The notes below the pieces were generated by a model. The model worked only from the letters and a program-made list of their open reading frames with translations. It searched no databases and was not told the DNA's origin. Positions 8,552-16,531 of a stretch of 64,000 nt of DNA are shown here, in pieces (position 1 is the first letter of the stretch; the number at the start of each line of letters is the position of its first letter). The stretch spans positions 2,728,001-2,792,000 of the forward strand of contig NZ_JBGEDP010000001.1 in NCBI RefSeq assembly GCF_041206865.1, read 5' to 3'. Made by a program: the position numbers and the translations under genes. This stretch comes from Mycobacterium sp. HUMS_12744610. GTDB taxonomy: Bacteria; Actinomycetota; Actinomycetes; Mycobacteriales; Mycobacteriaceae.

Positions 8552-9687
8552 CGCATGCCCAAGCCGCGCGCGACCACGCCACGCAGCACCTCGTTGGTGC
8601 CGCCGCGCAGTGTGAACCCGGGCCGCTGGTCGACGGCCGCACGTACCAGGCCGGCGAACACCGAATCGGGGGAGTCAAGTAGGTCGGCGAATTCCGCGAT
8701 GTCGCCCTCGGTGGTGGTGCCCAGCACCTTGACGACGGCGGCGGGAAGGTCCGCGGGCTCGTGCCGTTCCAGCGCGCCGGCCACCGCGGTGGACATCTGA
8801 TGCAGGCCGGCGATGCGCGCCACCAGCCGCCCCAGGTCCGGATCGCGGGGGATGGCGTTGGCCGCCATGCGATCCGCGCAGGCCGCCAACAGCACGAAGG
8901 TGGACAGGAACCGCTCGGGTCCGCTGCGCTCGAAGGCGAGCTCGGAGGTCACCTGCTGCCAGCCGTCGCCGATCTCGCCGAAGACCATCTCGTCGGGGAC
9001 GAACGCAGAATCCAGGATCACCTCGTTGAAGTGGTGGGCGCCGTTCATCGACACGATCGGCCGGATCTCGACGCCGGCGCCGCGCAGGTCGACGATGAAT
9101 TGGCTGAGCCCGGCGTGACGGTGCGCCGGATCCACCGGCGCGGTGCGCGCCAGGACGATGAAGGCGTGGGCGCGGTGGGCCCCCGACGTCCAGACCTTGG
9201 TGCCGCTCAACGACCAGCCACCGTCGACGCGGGTGGCGCGGGTGCGCACACTGGCCAAATCCGAGCCCGAGTCCGGTTCGCTCATGCCGATGCCGAAGAA
9301 GCACTCGCCTCGCACGATGCGCGGCAGGAACTCCGACTTCTGCTGTTCGGTGCCGTATTTGAGCAGCGACGGCACGATCTGGCGGTCGGCGATCCAGTGC
9401 GCCGCCACGGGCGCGCCGGCGGCCAGCAGTTCCTCGGTGACGACGAACCTCTCCAGGAAGGACCGCCCGTGCCCGCCGTAGTCGACCGGCACCGTCATGC
9501 CCAGCCACCCGCGTGCGGCCAGCGCGGCGGTGAAGTCCTCGTCCCATCCGGTCAGCCAGGCGTCGACGGACGGGGTGAACGCCCCGGCGGCCAGCTGGTC
9601 GGCGAGGAAGTCGCGCACCTCGGTACGCAGGCCCTCGGTCGTCGCGGGGTCGACGCGGGCGGGCGGCACCAGCCGGGGGAGCGTCAT
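8548..9687 (-). CDS. Acyl-CoA dehydrogenase (FadE-like), larger partner
   Basis: The 379-residue flavoenzyme has the full set of domains. GMSEPDSGSDLASV and WTSGAHRAHAF bind FAD and substrate, and the end reads TLRGGTNEVLRGVVARGLG. The glutamate found at the YEGT position of medium-chain enzymes is Gly here (RGGT), as in heteromeric steroid-type dehydrogenases that place the base elsewhere. Start ATG 9687 overlaps the enoyl-CoA hydratase stop. The open frame continues upstream to 10524, but that part is antisense-phase shadow of the hydratase gene. With its partner it should dehydrogenate a CoA thioester of bulky substrate. Confidence 0.9.
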   Translation of the reverse strand: MTLPRLVPPARVDPATTEGLRTEVRDFLADQLAAGAFTPSVDAWLTGWDEDFTAALAARGWLGMTVPVDYGGHGRSFLERFVVTEELLAAGAPVAAHWIADRQIVPSLLKYGTEQQKSEFLPRIVRGECFFGIGMSEPDSGSDLASVRTRATRVDGGWSLSGTKVWTSGAHRAHAFIVLARTAPVDPAHRHAGLSQFIVDLRGAGVEIRPIVSMNGAHHFNEVILDSAFVPDEMVFGEIGDGWQQVTSELAFERSGPERFLSTFVLLAACADRMAANAIPRDPDLGRLVARIAGLHQMSTAVAGALERHEPADLPAAVVKVLGTTTEGDIAEFADLLDSPDSVFAGLVRAAVDQRPGFTLRGGTNEVLRGVVARGLGMR

Positions 9688-10463
9688 CAGCGCGTTCTCC
9701 ACTTGGCGATGCGCTGCTCGTGCTCGCGGTCGTGGTGGGCCAGCGGCTGCATGGCCGCGGCCATCCCCAGCGTCGACTCCAGGGTTCCGGTGCGCGACTC
9801 CTGCAGCAACCGCTTGGCCATCCGCAACGCGTGCGGCGGGTTCTTGGCGATGCGCTCGGCGAGCGCCCGCGCCTGGGGGAGCAGGTCGTCGTGGGCCACC
9901 ACGCGGCTGATCATGCCCCAATCGAGTGCGGTCGCCGCATCCACGCGGTCGCCGGTGAACGTCATCTCGGCGGCGCGCTCGTAGCCGATCGCCCGCTGCA
10001 GAAACCAGGTGCCGCCGTCCCCCGGGATCAGGCCGAGTTGCACGAAGCTCTCTGCGAACGACGCCCGTTCGGAGGCGACGCGGATGTCGCACATCATCGC
10101 CAGATCGCAGCCCGCGCCGACGGCGGCGCCGTTGATCGCACCGATCAACGGCACCTCGAGACGTCCCAACGCCCTCGGGATGCGCTGGACTCCGTCGATG
10201 TAGGCGCGCCGCTGGTCGATCGCGTCGAGACCGAACATTCCGGCGCGGTCGGCCATTTCCTTGACATTGCCTCCGGCGGAAAAGATTTTGCCGTCCCCGG
10301 TCAGGATGACGGCGCGAACGGTGGTGTCGGCGTTCGCCGCATCGACGGCCGCCTCGAGCGCGGCGATGAAGTCGTTTCCGGTGATCGCGTTGCCCACCGC
10401 GGGCATGCTGATCGTCCACAGCTGCGTCGGCCCGTCGGCGGCGATGTGCAGAGGCGCGCTCAT
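9687..10463 (-). CDS. Enoyl-CoA hydratase/isomerase family protein
   Basis: This crotonase-fold protein has 258 residues. The oxyanion-hole segments are visible as FSAGGNVKEM and GAAVGAGCDLAMMCD. A glutamate sits at the usual first catalytic position in ASFAESFVQLGL, and the second position is GDGGTWFL. Such proteins hydrate the 2-enoyl-CoA made by an acyl-CoA dehydrogenase, which is encoded next door. The genes on both sides overlap by 4 bases or 1 base. Isomerase or hydrolase activity cannot be excluded from sequence. Confidence 0.88.
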   Translation of the reverse strand: MSAPLHIAADGPTQLWTISMPAVGNAITGNDFIAALEAAVDAANADTTVRAVILTGDGKIFSAGGNVKEMADRAGMFGLDAIDQRRAYIDGVQRIPRALGRLEVPLIGAINGAAVGAGCDLAMMCDIRVASERASFAESFVQLGLIPGDGGTWFLQRAIGYERAAEMTFTGDRVDAATALDWGMISRVVAHDDLLPQARALAERIAKNPPHALRMAKRLLQESRTGTLESTLGMAAAMQPLAHHDREHEQRIAKWRTR

Positions 10464-11878
10464 GCGGGCAACTGTAGTGACTTGGTCTGCAGGTACTCCT
10501 CGAACCCCGCGCGGCCCAGCTCACGGCCGATGCCCGATTTCTTGTAGCCGCCGAAGGGGGCGATCGGGTTGTAGTTGCCGCCGTTGATGTCGAGTTGGCC
10601 GGTCTGCACGCCGCGAGCGAACGCGATCGCGCGGTCGATGTCGCCCGCCCATACCGCGCCGGACAGGCCGTAGGGGGTGCAGTTGGCGATGCGCAGCGCG
10701 TCGGCGTCGTCGTCGAAGGGGATGACCGCGAGCACCGGCCCGAAGACCTCTTCCTGACCCAGTTCGGAGGCGGGGTCGACGTCGGCGAACACCGTGGGCG
10801 CCAGGTAGTACCCGATATCGCGGACCTTGTCGGCGCCGCCGGTGAGCAGCCGCGCGCCGTCGCGCCGGGCGCGCTCGATGTAGCCGCGCACGGTCTCGAA
10901 CTGCTTGGCCGACGCCGACGGCCCGATGCGGGTGGCCGCGTCGAACGGATCGCCGACGGTGTATTTGGCCACCGCGGCCGCGATGAGGTCCAGCGCCTCG
11001 CCGTAGCGCGACCGCGGCACCAGCATCCGGGTCCAGGCCATGCACGTCTGCCCGCCGTTGAGGAAGGCGTTGCCGACGCCGACCTTGACCGCGGTGGACA
11101 GGTCGGCGTCGTCGAGGATGACGTTGGCCGACTTGCCGCCGAGCTCGAGGGCCACCTTCTTCACCGACCGTCCCGCCAGCTCGGCGACCCGGGCGCCGAC
11201 GCCGGTGGACCCGGTGAACGACACGAAATCGAGGTCGGGGTGCTCGGCGAGTCGTTCGCCGATCACCGCGCCGCTGCCGGATACCAGGTTCACCACGCCG
11301 GCGGGCAGGGCGGCCTCCTCGACTGCCTCGACGAACTCGAACACCGATAGCGGCGCCTCGTTGCTGGGCTTGAGCACCGTGGTGCAGCCGGCGGCGATCG
11401 CCGGCAGCACCTTGGCCACCACCTGATACAGCGGGTAGTTCCACGGCGTGATGGCTCCGACCACGCCGTAGGGTTCGCGCACGACGAGCGAATTGGCCAC
11501 GTGCTCTTCGAATTCGAAAGTCTCGAGCACGCCGGCGAAACCTCGCGCGACGGCCAGCGGGACCTGGGTCTGCACGGTCTGCGCGATGCGCAGCGGCGCA
11601 CCCATTTCGCGGCTGATGGTCTCGGCGATGTCGGGCAGGCGCTTCTCCATCGCGGCGATCACGGCGGCGACCCGCTCGCGGCGCTCGGCGACACTGATCA
11701 GCGGGTCGAAGGCGCGGCGGGCGGCGGCGACGGCCGCGTCGACGTCCTCGGCGGTACCGGCGGGCACCGAACCGATCGGCCGCTCGGTGGAGGGGTCGAT
11801 CACCTCGATGACGTCCTCGCCGGCGGGCTTGACCCATTGCCCGTCGATGAACAGTGTGCGGCGGTCGTAGTCGTGCAT
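10460..11878 (-). CDS. NAD(P)-dependent aldehyde dehydrogenase
   Basis: The 472-residue protein shows the ALDH core: TPWNYPLYQV, FTGSTGVGARV, the glutamate in LELGGKSAN and the catalytic cysteine in NGGQTCMAW. It oxidises an aldehyde to an acid, or to a CoA ester in some families; the former is more likely for this type. Start ATG 11878 has AAGGGA 8 bases upstream; a longer in-frame start at 11986 is not supported. The gene is placed directly after the alcohol dehydrogenase, a natural two-step alcohol-to-acid pair. Confidence 0.92.
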   Translation of the reverse strand: MHDYDRRTLFIDGQWVKPAGEDVIEVIDPSTERPIGSVPAGTAEDVDAAVAAARRAFDPLISVAERRERVAAVIAAMEKRLPDIAETISREMGAPLRIAQTVQTQVPLAVARGFAGVLETFEFEEHVANSLVVREPYGVVGAITPWNYPLYQVVAKVLPAIAAGCTTVLKPSNEAPLSVFEFVEAVEEAALPAGVVNLVSGSGAVIGERLAEHPDLDFVSFTGSTGVGARVAELAGRSVKKVALELGGKSANVILDDADLSTAVKVGVGNAFLNGGQTCMAWTRMLVPRSRYGEALDLIAAAVAKYTVGDPFDAATRIGPSASAKQFETVRGYIERARRDGARLLTGGADKVRDIGYYLAPTVFADVDPASELGQEEVFGPVLAVIPFDDDADALRIANCTPYGLSGAVWAGDIDRAIAFARGVQTGQLDINGGNYNPIAPFGGYKKSGIGRELGRAGFEEYLQTKSLQLPA

Positions 11879-11894
11879 GTGCGATTCCCTTCGG

Positions 11895-13001
11895 TCAGGG
11901 GACGATACTGGCCCGGACGTCGCGCTTGGCCTCGGCCGCGGTAAACGCAGGATTGATGTCCTCGAGCGAATAAGTTGCTGCCGCAAGGCGGTTCAGCGGT
12001 AGCCGATCGTGGTTCTGCTCGAGGAAGGTTAGCGCCCGTGCCAGCACGGCCGGGTCGTAGAGCGAGACCCCCACCATCGACTTGTTGCCGAACACGAATC
12101 TCGACGGGTCGAATTCGAAGGTCTTGCCGATGTTGATGTTGCCGATCTCGACGTAACGGCCGAACTGCCCGAGCAATTTAAGCCCTTCGTCGATTGCGGA
12201 GGGGTGCCCGACCACCTCGACCACCACGTCGGCCCCTTGACCGTCGGTCAATCGGCGTACGACCTTGGCCCGGTCCTTGACTTCGGGCACTTCGGTGATG
12301 TCGATGACGTCGTCGGCGCCGAATGCGGTCGCGAGCTCCAGCCGTTCGGGCACCCCGTCGATGGCGATCACCCGGGCGGCGCCGCGCGCCTTGGCCACGG
12401 CGACGGCGTACAGACCCAGCGCACCCGCGCCCTGCACCACCACGTACTCGCCGAGCTGCGCATCGACCCGCTCCAGGCCGTACATGACCTGCGAGAGGGC
12501 GCAGTTGGCGCCCGCGGCGATGTCGTCGGAGATGGTGTCGGGAACGGTGTAGACGACCGCGCCGGCGGGCAGCAGGTAATAGTCGCCGTATCCGCCGACG
12601 AAGTAGGGCGGCTCGTCGGCGCGCCCGAGCATCGCCATCTTCAGGTTCACACACGCATTTCGCCGCCCGGTCAGACAGTTGCGGCACTCGTGGCAGCAGA
12701 AGAAGTAGGGGAACACCACCCTGGTGCCCGGCGCCAGCGGTTTGCCGTTGGAATCCTTGCTGGCACCGTCGCCGAGCGCCTCGATCGCGCCGACCATCTC
12801 GTGGCCCAGCACGGTGGGCAGCTGTCCGCCCAGGCCGCGAGTGGCGAAGGTGCCATGCCAGGCGTGCACGTCCGATCCGCAGATGTTGGCGCGGCTGACT
12901 CTGATCAGTATCTCTCCGGGACCCACTTCCGGGAGCGTTACCGTTTCGATCTCGAACGGCTTGCCGGGCTCGTCGAACCGCGCGATGCGACCTGTGAACA
13001 C
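11895..13001 (-). CDS. Zinc-dependent medium-chain alcohol dehydrogenase
   Basis: This 368-residue MDR has catalytic-zinc residues in NICGSDVHAWHG and GHEMVG. The structural-zinc lobe is CCHECRNCLTGRRNAC, and the Rossmann glycines are in VVQGAGALGLYAV. The start is GTG 13001, with AAAGGA a little far upstream. This is the first gene of the minus-strand catabolic run, and its promoter region is cut by the IS3 element only ~80 bp away. Together with the aldehyde dehydrogenase it should oxidise a primary alcohol. Confidence 0.92.
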   Translation of the reverse strand: MFTGRIARFDEPGKPFEIETVTLPEVGPGEILIRVSRANICGSDVHAWHGTFATRGLGGQLPTVLGHEMVGAIEALGDGASKDSNGKPLAPGTRVVFPYFFCCHECRNCLTGRRNACVNLKMAMLGRADEPPYFVGGYGDYYLLPAGAVVYTVPDTISDDIAAGANCALSQVMYGLERVDAQLGEYVVVQGAGALGLYAVAVAKARGAARVIAIDGVPERLELATAFGADDVIDITEVPEVKDRAKVVRRLTDGQGADVVVEVVGHPSAIDEGLKLLGQFGRYVEIGNINIGKTFEFDPSRFVFGNKSMVGVSLYDPAVLARALTFLEQNHDRLPLNRLAAATYSLEDINPAFTAAEAKRDVRASIVP

Positions 13002-13081
13002 CTCGGGCGCATTCCTTTCGGTGGTGTTTGGACTGACGGGAGTCGCTACGGGGCGTAACCGGCGCGAACAGGTGAGGTGTT

Positions 13082-13098
13082 TCTGACTTTGCGATAGA
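13082..13098. repeat. IS3 element left terminal inverted repeat
   Basis: TCTGACTTTGCGATAGA pairs with the copy at 14595-14611 with one mismatch. Confidence 0.85.
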
Positions 13099-13111
13099 CA
13101 TTCGCGTTTGA

Positions 13112-14203
13112 TCAGACAACATCGTCGGGATCCTGTATGGGTTGAGTGTGCCTTTGCTGGCGGTGCCAGGCAAGTCGGCGGTTGCGGGCGGATTCGAGCC
13201 CGGCTTGGCGTGCTTTGCGGATGGCCTCCCCTCGTCCTTCGTGTTCGTCGTTGGGCGTGACATAGCCGATGCCGGCGTGCAACCGGACTCCGTTCCAGAA
13301 TTGGCGGGTGACGGCAAGTTCGGCGCGCAGGGTGGCGGGGTCCTCGATCGCGAGCAGGTGCGGGAACTCGGCCTTGAGGTGCCCGTTGAAACTCTCGATC
13401 CAGGCTTGATCGGTCGGCGTTCCGGGGCGTCCGAAGTGCTGGGCGATCGCAGACATGGCCATGAACTCCCGCGTCGAGCCCGACGTCATCTGGGGACCGT
13501 TATCGGACACCGCGAGCAGGATCGGCCGGGCCTGGTCGTCGATGCCGATATCGACCAGGCCGTCGGCGCGTCGCTCAACGGCCTGCAGGAGTCCCTCGAT
13601 GTCGAGCGCGTCGGTGAACCCGATCTCGACCTGGGTGGAGGTTTCCTCAGCGGAGACGACCTCGGTGATCCACTTGCGCGAGACCAAATCCTGAATGATC
13701 AACACTGCCATCCCCGCCCTGGTGAAGTGCGTCGTATCGTAAATCCAGATCGAGTTCGGCTTGTAGTCCACCCAATCCGGGAAGGGCTTGCGTTGAGAAC
13801 GTCCAGGCTTGGGAAGTGGTCGAAAGTGCTTGTCCGCCAAGAACAGGACCCGACGAACACTCGACGGTGACACCCATACCCGGCCCAGATAAGAGCCGCG
13901 GTGAGCAAGCTTGCGGTGCGAGCGGTCGGTCTCGCCCCACTGGTCGAACAACGCCAAGATCTCGCTGACTTCTTCGTCGAGCAGCCCATGCATGGGCGAC
14001 CCACCAGGGATCTTGTCGACCAGCTGGCCGATCGCTCGGCGAGCGATCCAGCGATGTGCCCGCAGCTCGCCGAGCTCCAACGCATGGCATGCCTGGCGCA
14101 GTGTCCAACCTTCATCGACCGCCTGGTCGAGCAAGCCCAACAGCGCCGTCTTGGTGGCCACGTCGACACGGTGTGGGACTCGGCCACTTAGCCCCAGCGC
14201 CCT
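13112..14203 (-). CDS. IS3-family transposase OrfB part (DDE integrase domain)
   Basis: The catalytic half of the transposase is made by -1 frameshifting from OrfA. An HTH_21-type region (EEVSEILALFDQW) is followed by an rve integrase core. The DDE residues are seen as the Asp in IYDTTHF, the Asp in VSDNGPQMTSG and the Glu in WIESFNGHLK, with the usual D-N-G and E-x6-K context. No good start of its own is needed: when the ribosome slips at 14203-14209 the frame continues exactly into this reading frame (RALGLSGRVPHRV). The frame looks intact, so the element may be active. Confidence 0.88.
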   Translation of the reverse strand, partial: RALGLSGRVPHRVDVATKTALLGLLDQAVDEGWTLRQACHALELGELRAHRWIARRAIGQLVDKIPGGSPMHGLLDEEVSEILALFDQWGETDRSHRKLAHRGSYLGRVWVSPSSVRRVLFLADKHFRPLPKPGRSQRKPFPDWVDYKPNSIWIYDTTHFTRAGMAVLIIQDLVSRKWITEVVSAEETSTQVEIGFTDALDIEGLLQAVERRADGLVDIGIDDQARPILLAVSDNGPQMTSGSTREFMAMSAIAQHFGRPGTPTDQAWIESFNGHLKAEFPHLLAIEDPATLRAELAVTRQFWNGVRLHAGIGYVTPNDEHEGRGEAIRKARQAGLESARNRRLAWHRQQRHTQPIQDPDDVV

Positions 14204-14532
14204 TTTCCCTCGACCAACGTCAGCCGCACGGCCATCTCCTTGAGTGCCTCGGACAGCCGCGCGTTCTCGGCCTTGGCGGCATCGAGTTCGTAGTCGCGTT
14301 GGCGGGCCGCCGCGCCTGGCTTGGCTGCCGCCAGCGCGGCCAGCGCACCTTCCTTGGCGATCGTGCGGATGCGCATGATCGTCGTGCGATCCACCTGATG
14401 GTTGGCGGCGGCCTCGGCGATCGTCACCTCCTGGCGTACCAGCTGCAGCCATATCTCGTACTTCTGCGACGGGCTCAAGAACCGCTTCGGGCGACGGTGC
14501 GAGCGGTCGCCACCAGAGTTTGCTTCGGACAT
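14188..14532 (-). CDS. IS3-family transposase OrfA part (helix-turn-helix)
   Basis: The 114-residue protein holds an HTH DNA-binding domain (SPSQKYEIWLQL to NHQVDRTTIMRI) and a basic, coiled C-terminal helix rich in Glu and Lys that usually mediates multimerisation. Start ATG 14532 has GGAGG 8 bases upstream. It stops at TAA 14188, just after the slippery heptamer, so two products are expected: free OrfA and the OrfAB fusion of ~473 residues. Confidence 0.88.
   Translation of the reverse strand: MSEANSGGDRSHRRPKRFLSPSQKYEIWLQLVRQEVTIAEAAANHQVDRTTIMRIRTIAKEGALAALAAAKPGAAARQRDYELDAAKAENARLSEALKEMAVRLTLVEGKGRWG
14203..14209 (-). other. Programmed -1 frameshift site (slippery heptamer)
   Basis: On the minus strand the sequence is G-GGA-AAA in the OrfA frame, the X-XXY-YYZ pattern. 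It lies 4 codons before the OrfA stop. A -1 shift here joins OrfA to the OrfB frame, and the length to the OrfB stop is an exact multiple of three. Confidence 0.8.
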
Positions 14533-14594
14533 GATCAGATCCTCCAAGAGAGCTCGGAGAACCCGTCGGATGTCGTCTGATCGACACACCGATC

Positions 14595-14611
14595 TCTATC
14601 GCGAAGTCAGA
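14595..14611. repeat. IS3 element right terminal inverted repeat
   Basis: TCTATCGCGAAGTCAGA is the inverted partner of 13082-13098 (16 of 17 positions). Confidence 0.85.
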
Positions 14612-14727
14612 CGCAAAACACAGGAGCCACACAGCTGGGTGGGGACGAATCTGGTGGCCAGGTTAAGCCGTGCCCCCGCCGGTTGACGCGTTCCCTTCCC
14701 GCCCAGCGGTCACCGCTCTCGCGCGGA

Positions 14728-15345
14728 TTACGTGTGCAGCATTCGCGGTCCTGGCGTCAGCGATGCGAGCGCCATCTCGATTCCCGTTCGCAACCCGCGT
14801 TTCAGGCGGCGGAGGTCGCCGTCGACCACCCAGTGAACGTAGGCGTGCCTGCAGCACTGGATCACGAGTTGTGCGGGCAGTTCGCGACGAAACGGGTCCG
14901 CGCCGAGGTCGAACCGGGCTGCAAGAAACTCCGATATCGGCTCGGCCAGGTCTTCTCCCCAGTCAAGCCAGCGCAGCCTGTACTGCGGATCGTTGAGCAT
15001 CAGCGCCAAGAACCGGCGGTCCATCTCGACCTGCCCGCGCTTGGGGACTTCGGTACTGAACGCCTCCACCAAGGTGTCGACGGCGTTGCTCGTGGACGGG
15101 GCATGGTGAAGCACTTGGACACTGAGCCTGCCGAATTCGCGAAACAACGGCATGACGACGTCTTCCTTTACCGGGAAGTGCCGGTGGAAGGTCCGAGGCG
15201 CGATCCCCGCCTCCTCGCAGATGCGCTCGACGGTTGCCGACGTCGATCCCTGGGCGAGGAAGATGTCGCGCGCTGCGATTGCGATATCCAAGCGGAGCTG
15301 CTCCGCGCGCCGTTCGCTTCGGGTCTGCTTACCGGGCGCGCTCAC
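14728..15345 (-). CDS. TetR-family transcriptional regulator
   Basis: The ~205-residue repressor has an N-terminal helix-turn-helix (ARDIFLAQGSTSATVERICEEAG then APRTFHRHFPVKED) and an all-helical ligand-binding domain of usual size. Start GTG 15345 has AAGGAG 6 bases upstream; an open frame to 15438 would add an atypical basic extension. It diverges from the gene at 15613, and a symmetrical operator candidate lies between them at 15495-15520. The likely targets are that gene and itself. Confidence 0.9.
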   Translation of the reverse strand: MSAPGKQTRSERRAEQLRLDIAIAARDIFLAQGSTSATVERICEEAGIAPRTFHRHFPVKEDVVMPLFREFGRLSVQVLHHAPSTSNAVDTLVEAFSTEVPKRGQVEMDRRFLALMLNDPQYRLRWLDWGEDLAEPISEFLAARFDLGADPFRRELPAQLVIQCCRHAYVHWVVDGDLRRLKRGLRTGIEMALASLTPGPRMLHT

Positions 15346-15494
15346 GTCGTGCTCCTTTTCCGCCCGTGCGGGCGCGTCGAAACTGCGAGCGACGTCGGAG
15401 TGTGGCTGACGCGATCGAGCTGGCATCCCGTGTCCCACTCAGCGGGCATCTCGGCTGATCCTCCGGTGCTCTTCGTGCCTACCGTGTTGACGTC

Positions 15495-15520
15495 AGATTC
15501 TGCCATGCAATGCAGAGTCT
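15495..15520. promoter_or_regulatory. Candidate TetR operator (26-bp dyad)
   Basis: The sequence has the exact symmetry AGA-N-TCTGC-N8-GCAGA-N-TCT, in the divergent space between the TetR gene and the unknown gene at 15613. Size and position suit a TetR-family dimer site. Binding is inferred. Confidence 0.5.
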
Positions 15521-15612
15521 GCCAGATTTTCTGGGGCGTCGAGCATCGCCTCAATTCCCGGGTGGCTCGAAAGCTGCTGTCGCACCGTCGGACCTATAGA
15601 GGAGGAGCTCCA

Positions 15613-16515
15613 GTGAACATGGCAGAAGACGGCTTGAACTATGACGACTACACCCACGACTTCATGGGAAAGGTCGGCAACGTGGAGGACTTCTCGCGGG
15701 ACTTCCTGTTGGGGCTGGCCCGCGTCTTCGAGGACACCCTGAAGTTCGTTCCCTACGCTCATGTCACCACCTACGCCGACAAGGTGGGCATCAACACAGC
15801 CATGGACGTCGCCGCCGAGGTGTCGCGCGCTGGGATGCGACAGGTAATGCCCATGGGCCGCTTCATCGCACCCCCGGGGTGGGATTGGAAAAACGCTCAG
15901 TATCAAGCTATTCCATTCGATGTCCAAACGGAGGACTTCACGAAGGAAGCCCTCATCCGGCTGATCAAGACCTACTGGGACCAATATCTCAAGGGGCACA
16001 ACTACTTCATCGATCAATGGACGAAGATCATCCCCGAAGACGAAGTCTGGTTGGGTCTGCCGGACATGTATCAACTGATCATCGACTACGAATACCCCAA
16101 GCTGGCGAAGGTGCTCCGGATCGAGCCCGTGCACGTGGTCGATTACCTGAAACTGGCCTGCCTCAGCATCGACGGGACGCTCGGCTACGGCGGTGAGTAC
16201 ATCGTGCACAACCCCGATCACGTGGTTCTGAACATGCGGCGGTGCGAGGTGCTGCAGAAGTACACCGACGAAGGGCTGTACCCGCCGGCGCGGGCTTGGA
16301 TGAACTGCACGTTCGAGCAGCGCATTTCCGCGCCGTTTTTCCCCGGCTGCAACCTCGACATCAACTTGCCGCCGAAGGATTTCAAGTTCGCCCAGGGCGA
16401 GCCGTTCTGCGTGTGGACCTACACCCGCGGCGAGGAGAACCATCGGGCTGCCGCAGCCGCGCCCGACCCCCGGGCCAGCGCCATGAAAAAGATCCCCATC
16501 ATCCCGGTCTCTTGA
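15613..16515 (+). CDS. Conserved protein of unknown function
   Basis: This ~300-residue soluble protein has no signal peptide or membrane segment and no motif that gives a reaction. It has a DYDDYTHDFMGKVG-like acidic start, an FVPYAHVTTYADKVG stretch, a WLGLPDMYQLIIDYEYPK segment, and two cysteines late in the chain (NMRRCEV, NCTFEQR, plus PGCNLD). It may resemble the L-2-amino-thiazoline-4-carboxylate hydrolase-like fold, but this is weak. Start GTG 15613 follows GGAGGAG at 5 bases; ATG 15619 is the alternative. It is divergent from TetR and next to a FadD ligase on the other strand, so it is probably catabolic. Confidence 0.75.
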   Translation: MNMAEDGLNYDDYTHDFMGKVGNVEDFSRDFLLGLARVFEDTLKFVPYAHVTTYADKVGINTAMDVAAEVSRAGMRQVMPMGRFIAPPGWDWKNAQYQAIPFDVQTEDFTKEALIRLIKTYWDQYLKGHNYFIDQWTKIIPEDEVWLGLPDMYQLIIDYEYPKLAKVLRIEPVHVVDYLKLACLSIDGTLGYGGEYIVHNPDHVVLNMRRCEVLQKYTDEGLYPPARAWMNCTFEQRISAPFFPGCNLDINLPPKDFKFAQGEPFCVWTYTRGEENHRAAAAAPDPRASAMKKIPIIPVS

Positions 16516-16531
16516 CCGGCGGCCAGCGGAA

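Larger units (their letters stand above)
13078..14611 (-). mobile_element. IS3-family insertion sequence, complete
   Basis: The ~1.53-kb element has two overlapping reading frames for an OrfAB transposase and imperfect terminal repeats (TCTGACTTYGCGATAGA, 16 of 17 matching). A second subterminal shared block (GATCAGACRACATC) lies inside both ends. The outer boundary is uncertain by a few bases because both ends are preceded by TGTTT-like sequence. No clear target duplication was found. It lies between the alcohol dehydrogenase start and a TetR gene, reading in the same direction as the dehydrogenase operon. Confidence 0.88.

Noticed and set aside
9688..10524. Upstream extension of the FadE frame to 658 residues
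   Set aside because: Arg-rich shadow of the enoyl-CoA hydratase gene; the real start overlaps its stop at 9687.
14188..14209. Inactivating frameshift in the IS3 transposase
   Set aside because: The frame change coincides with a proper G-GGA-AAA slippery heptamer and the standard OrfA/OrfB arrangement, so it is programmed.
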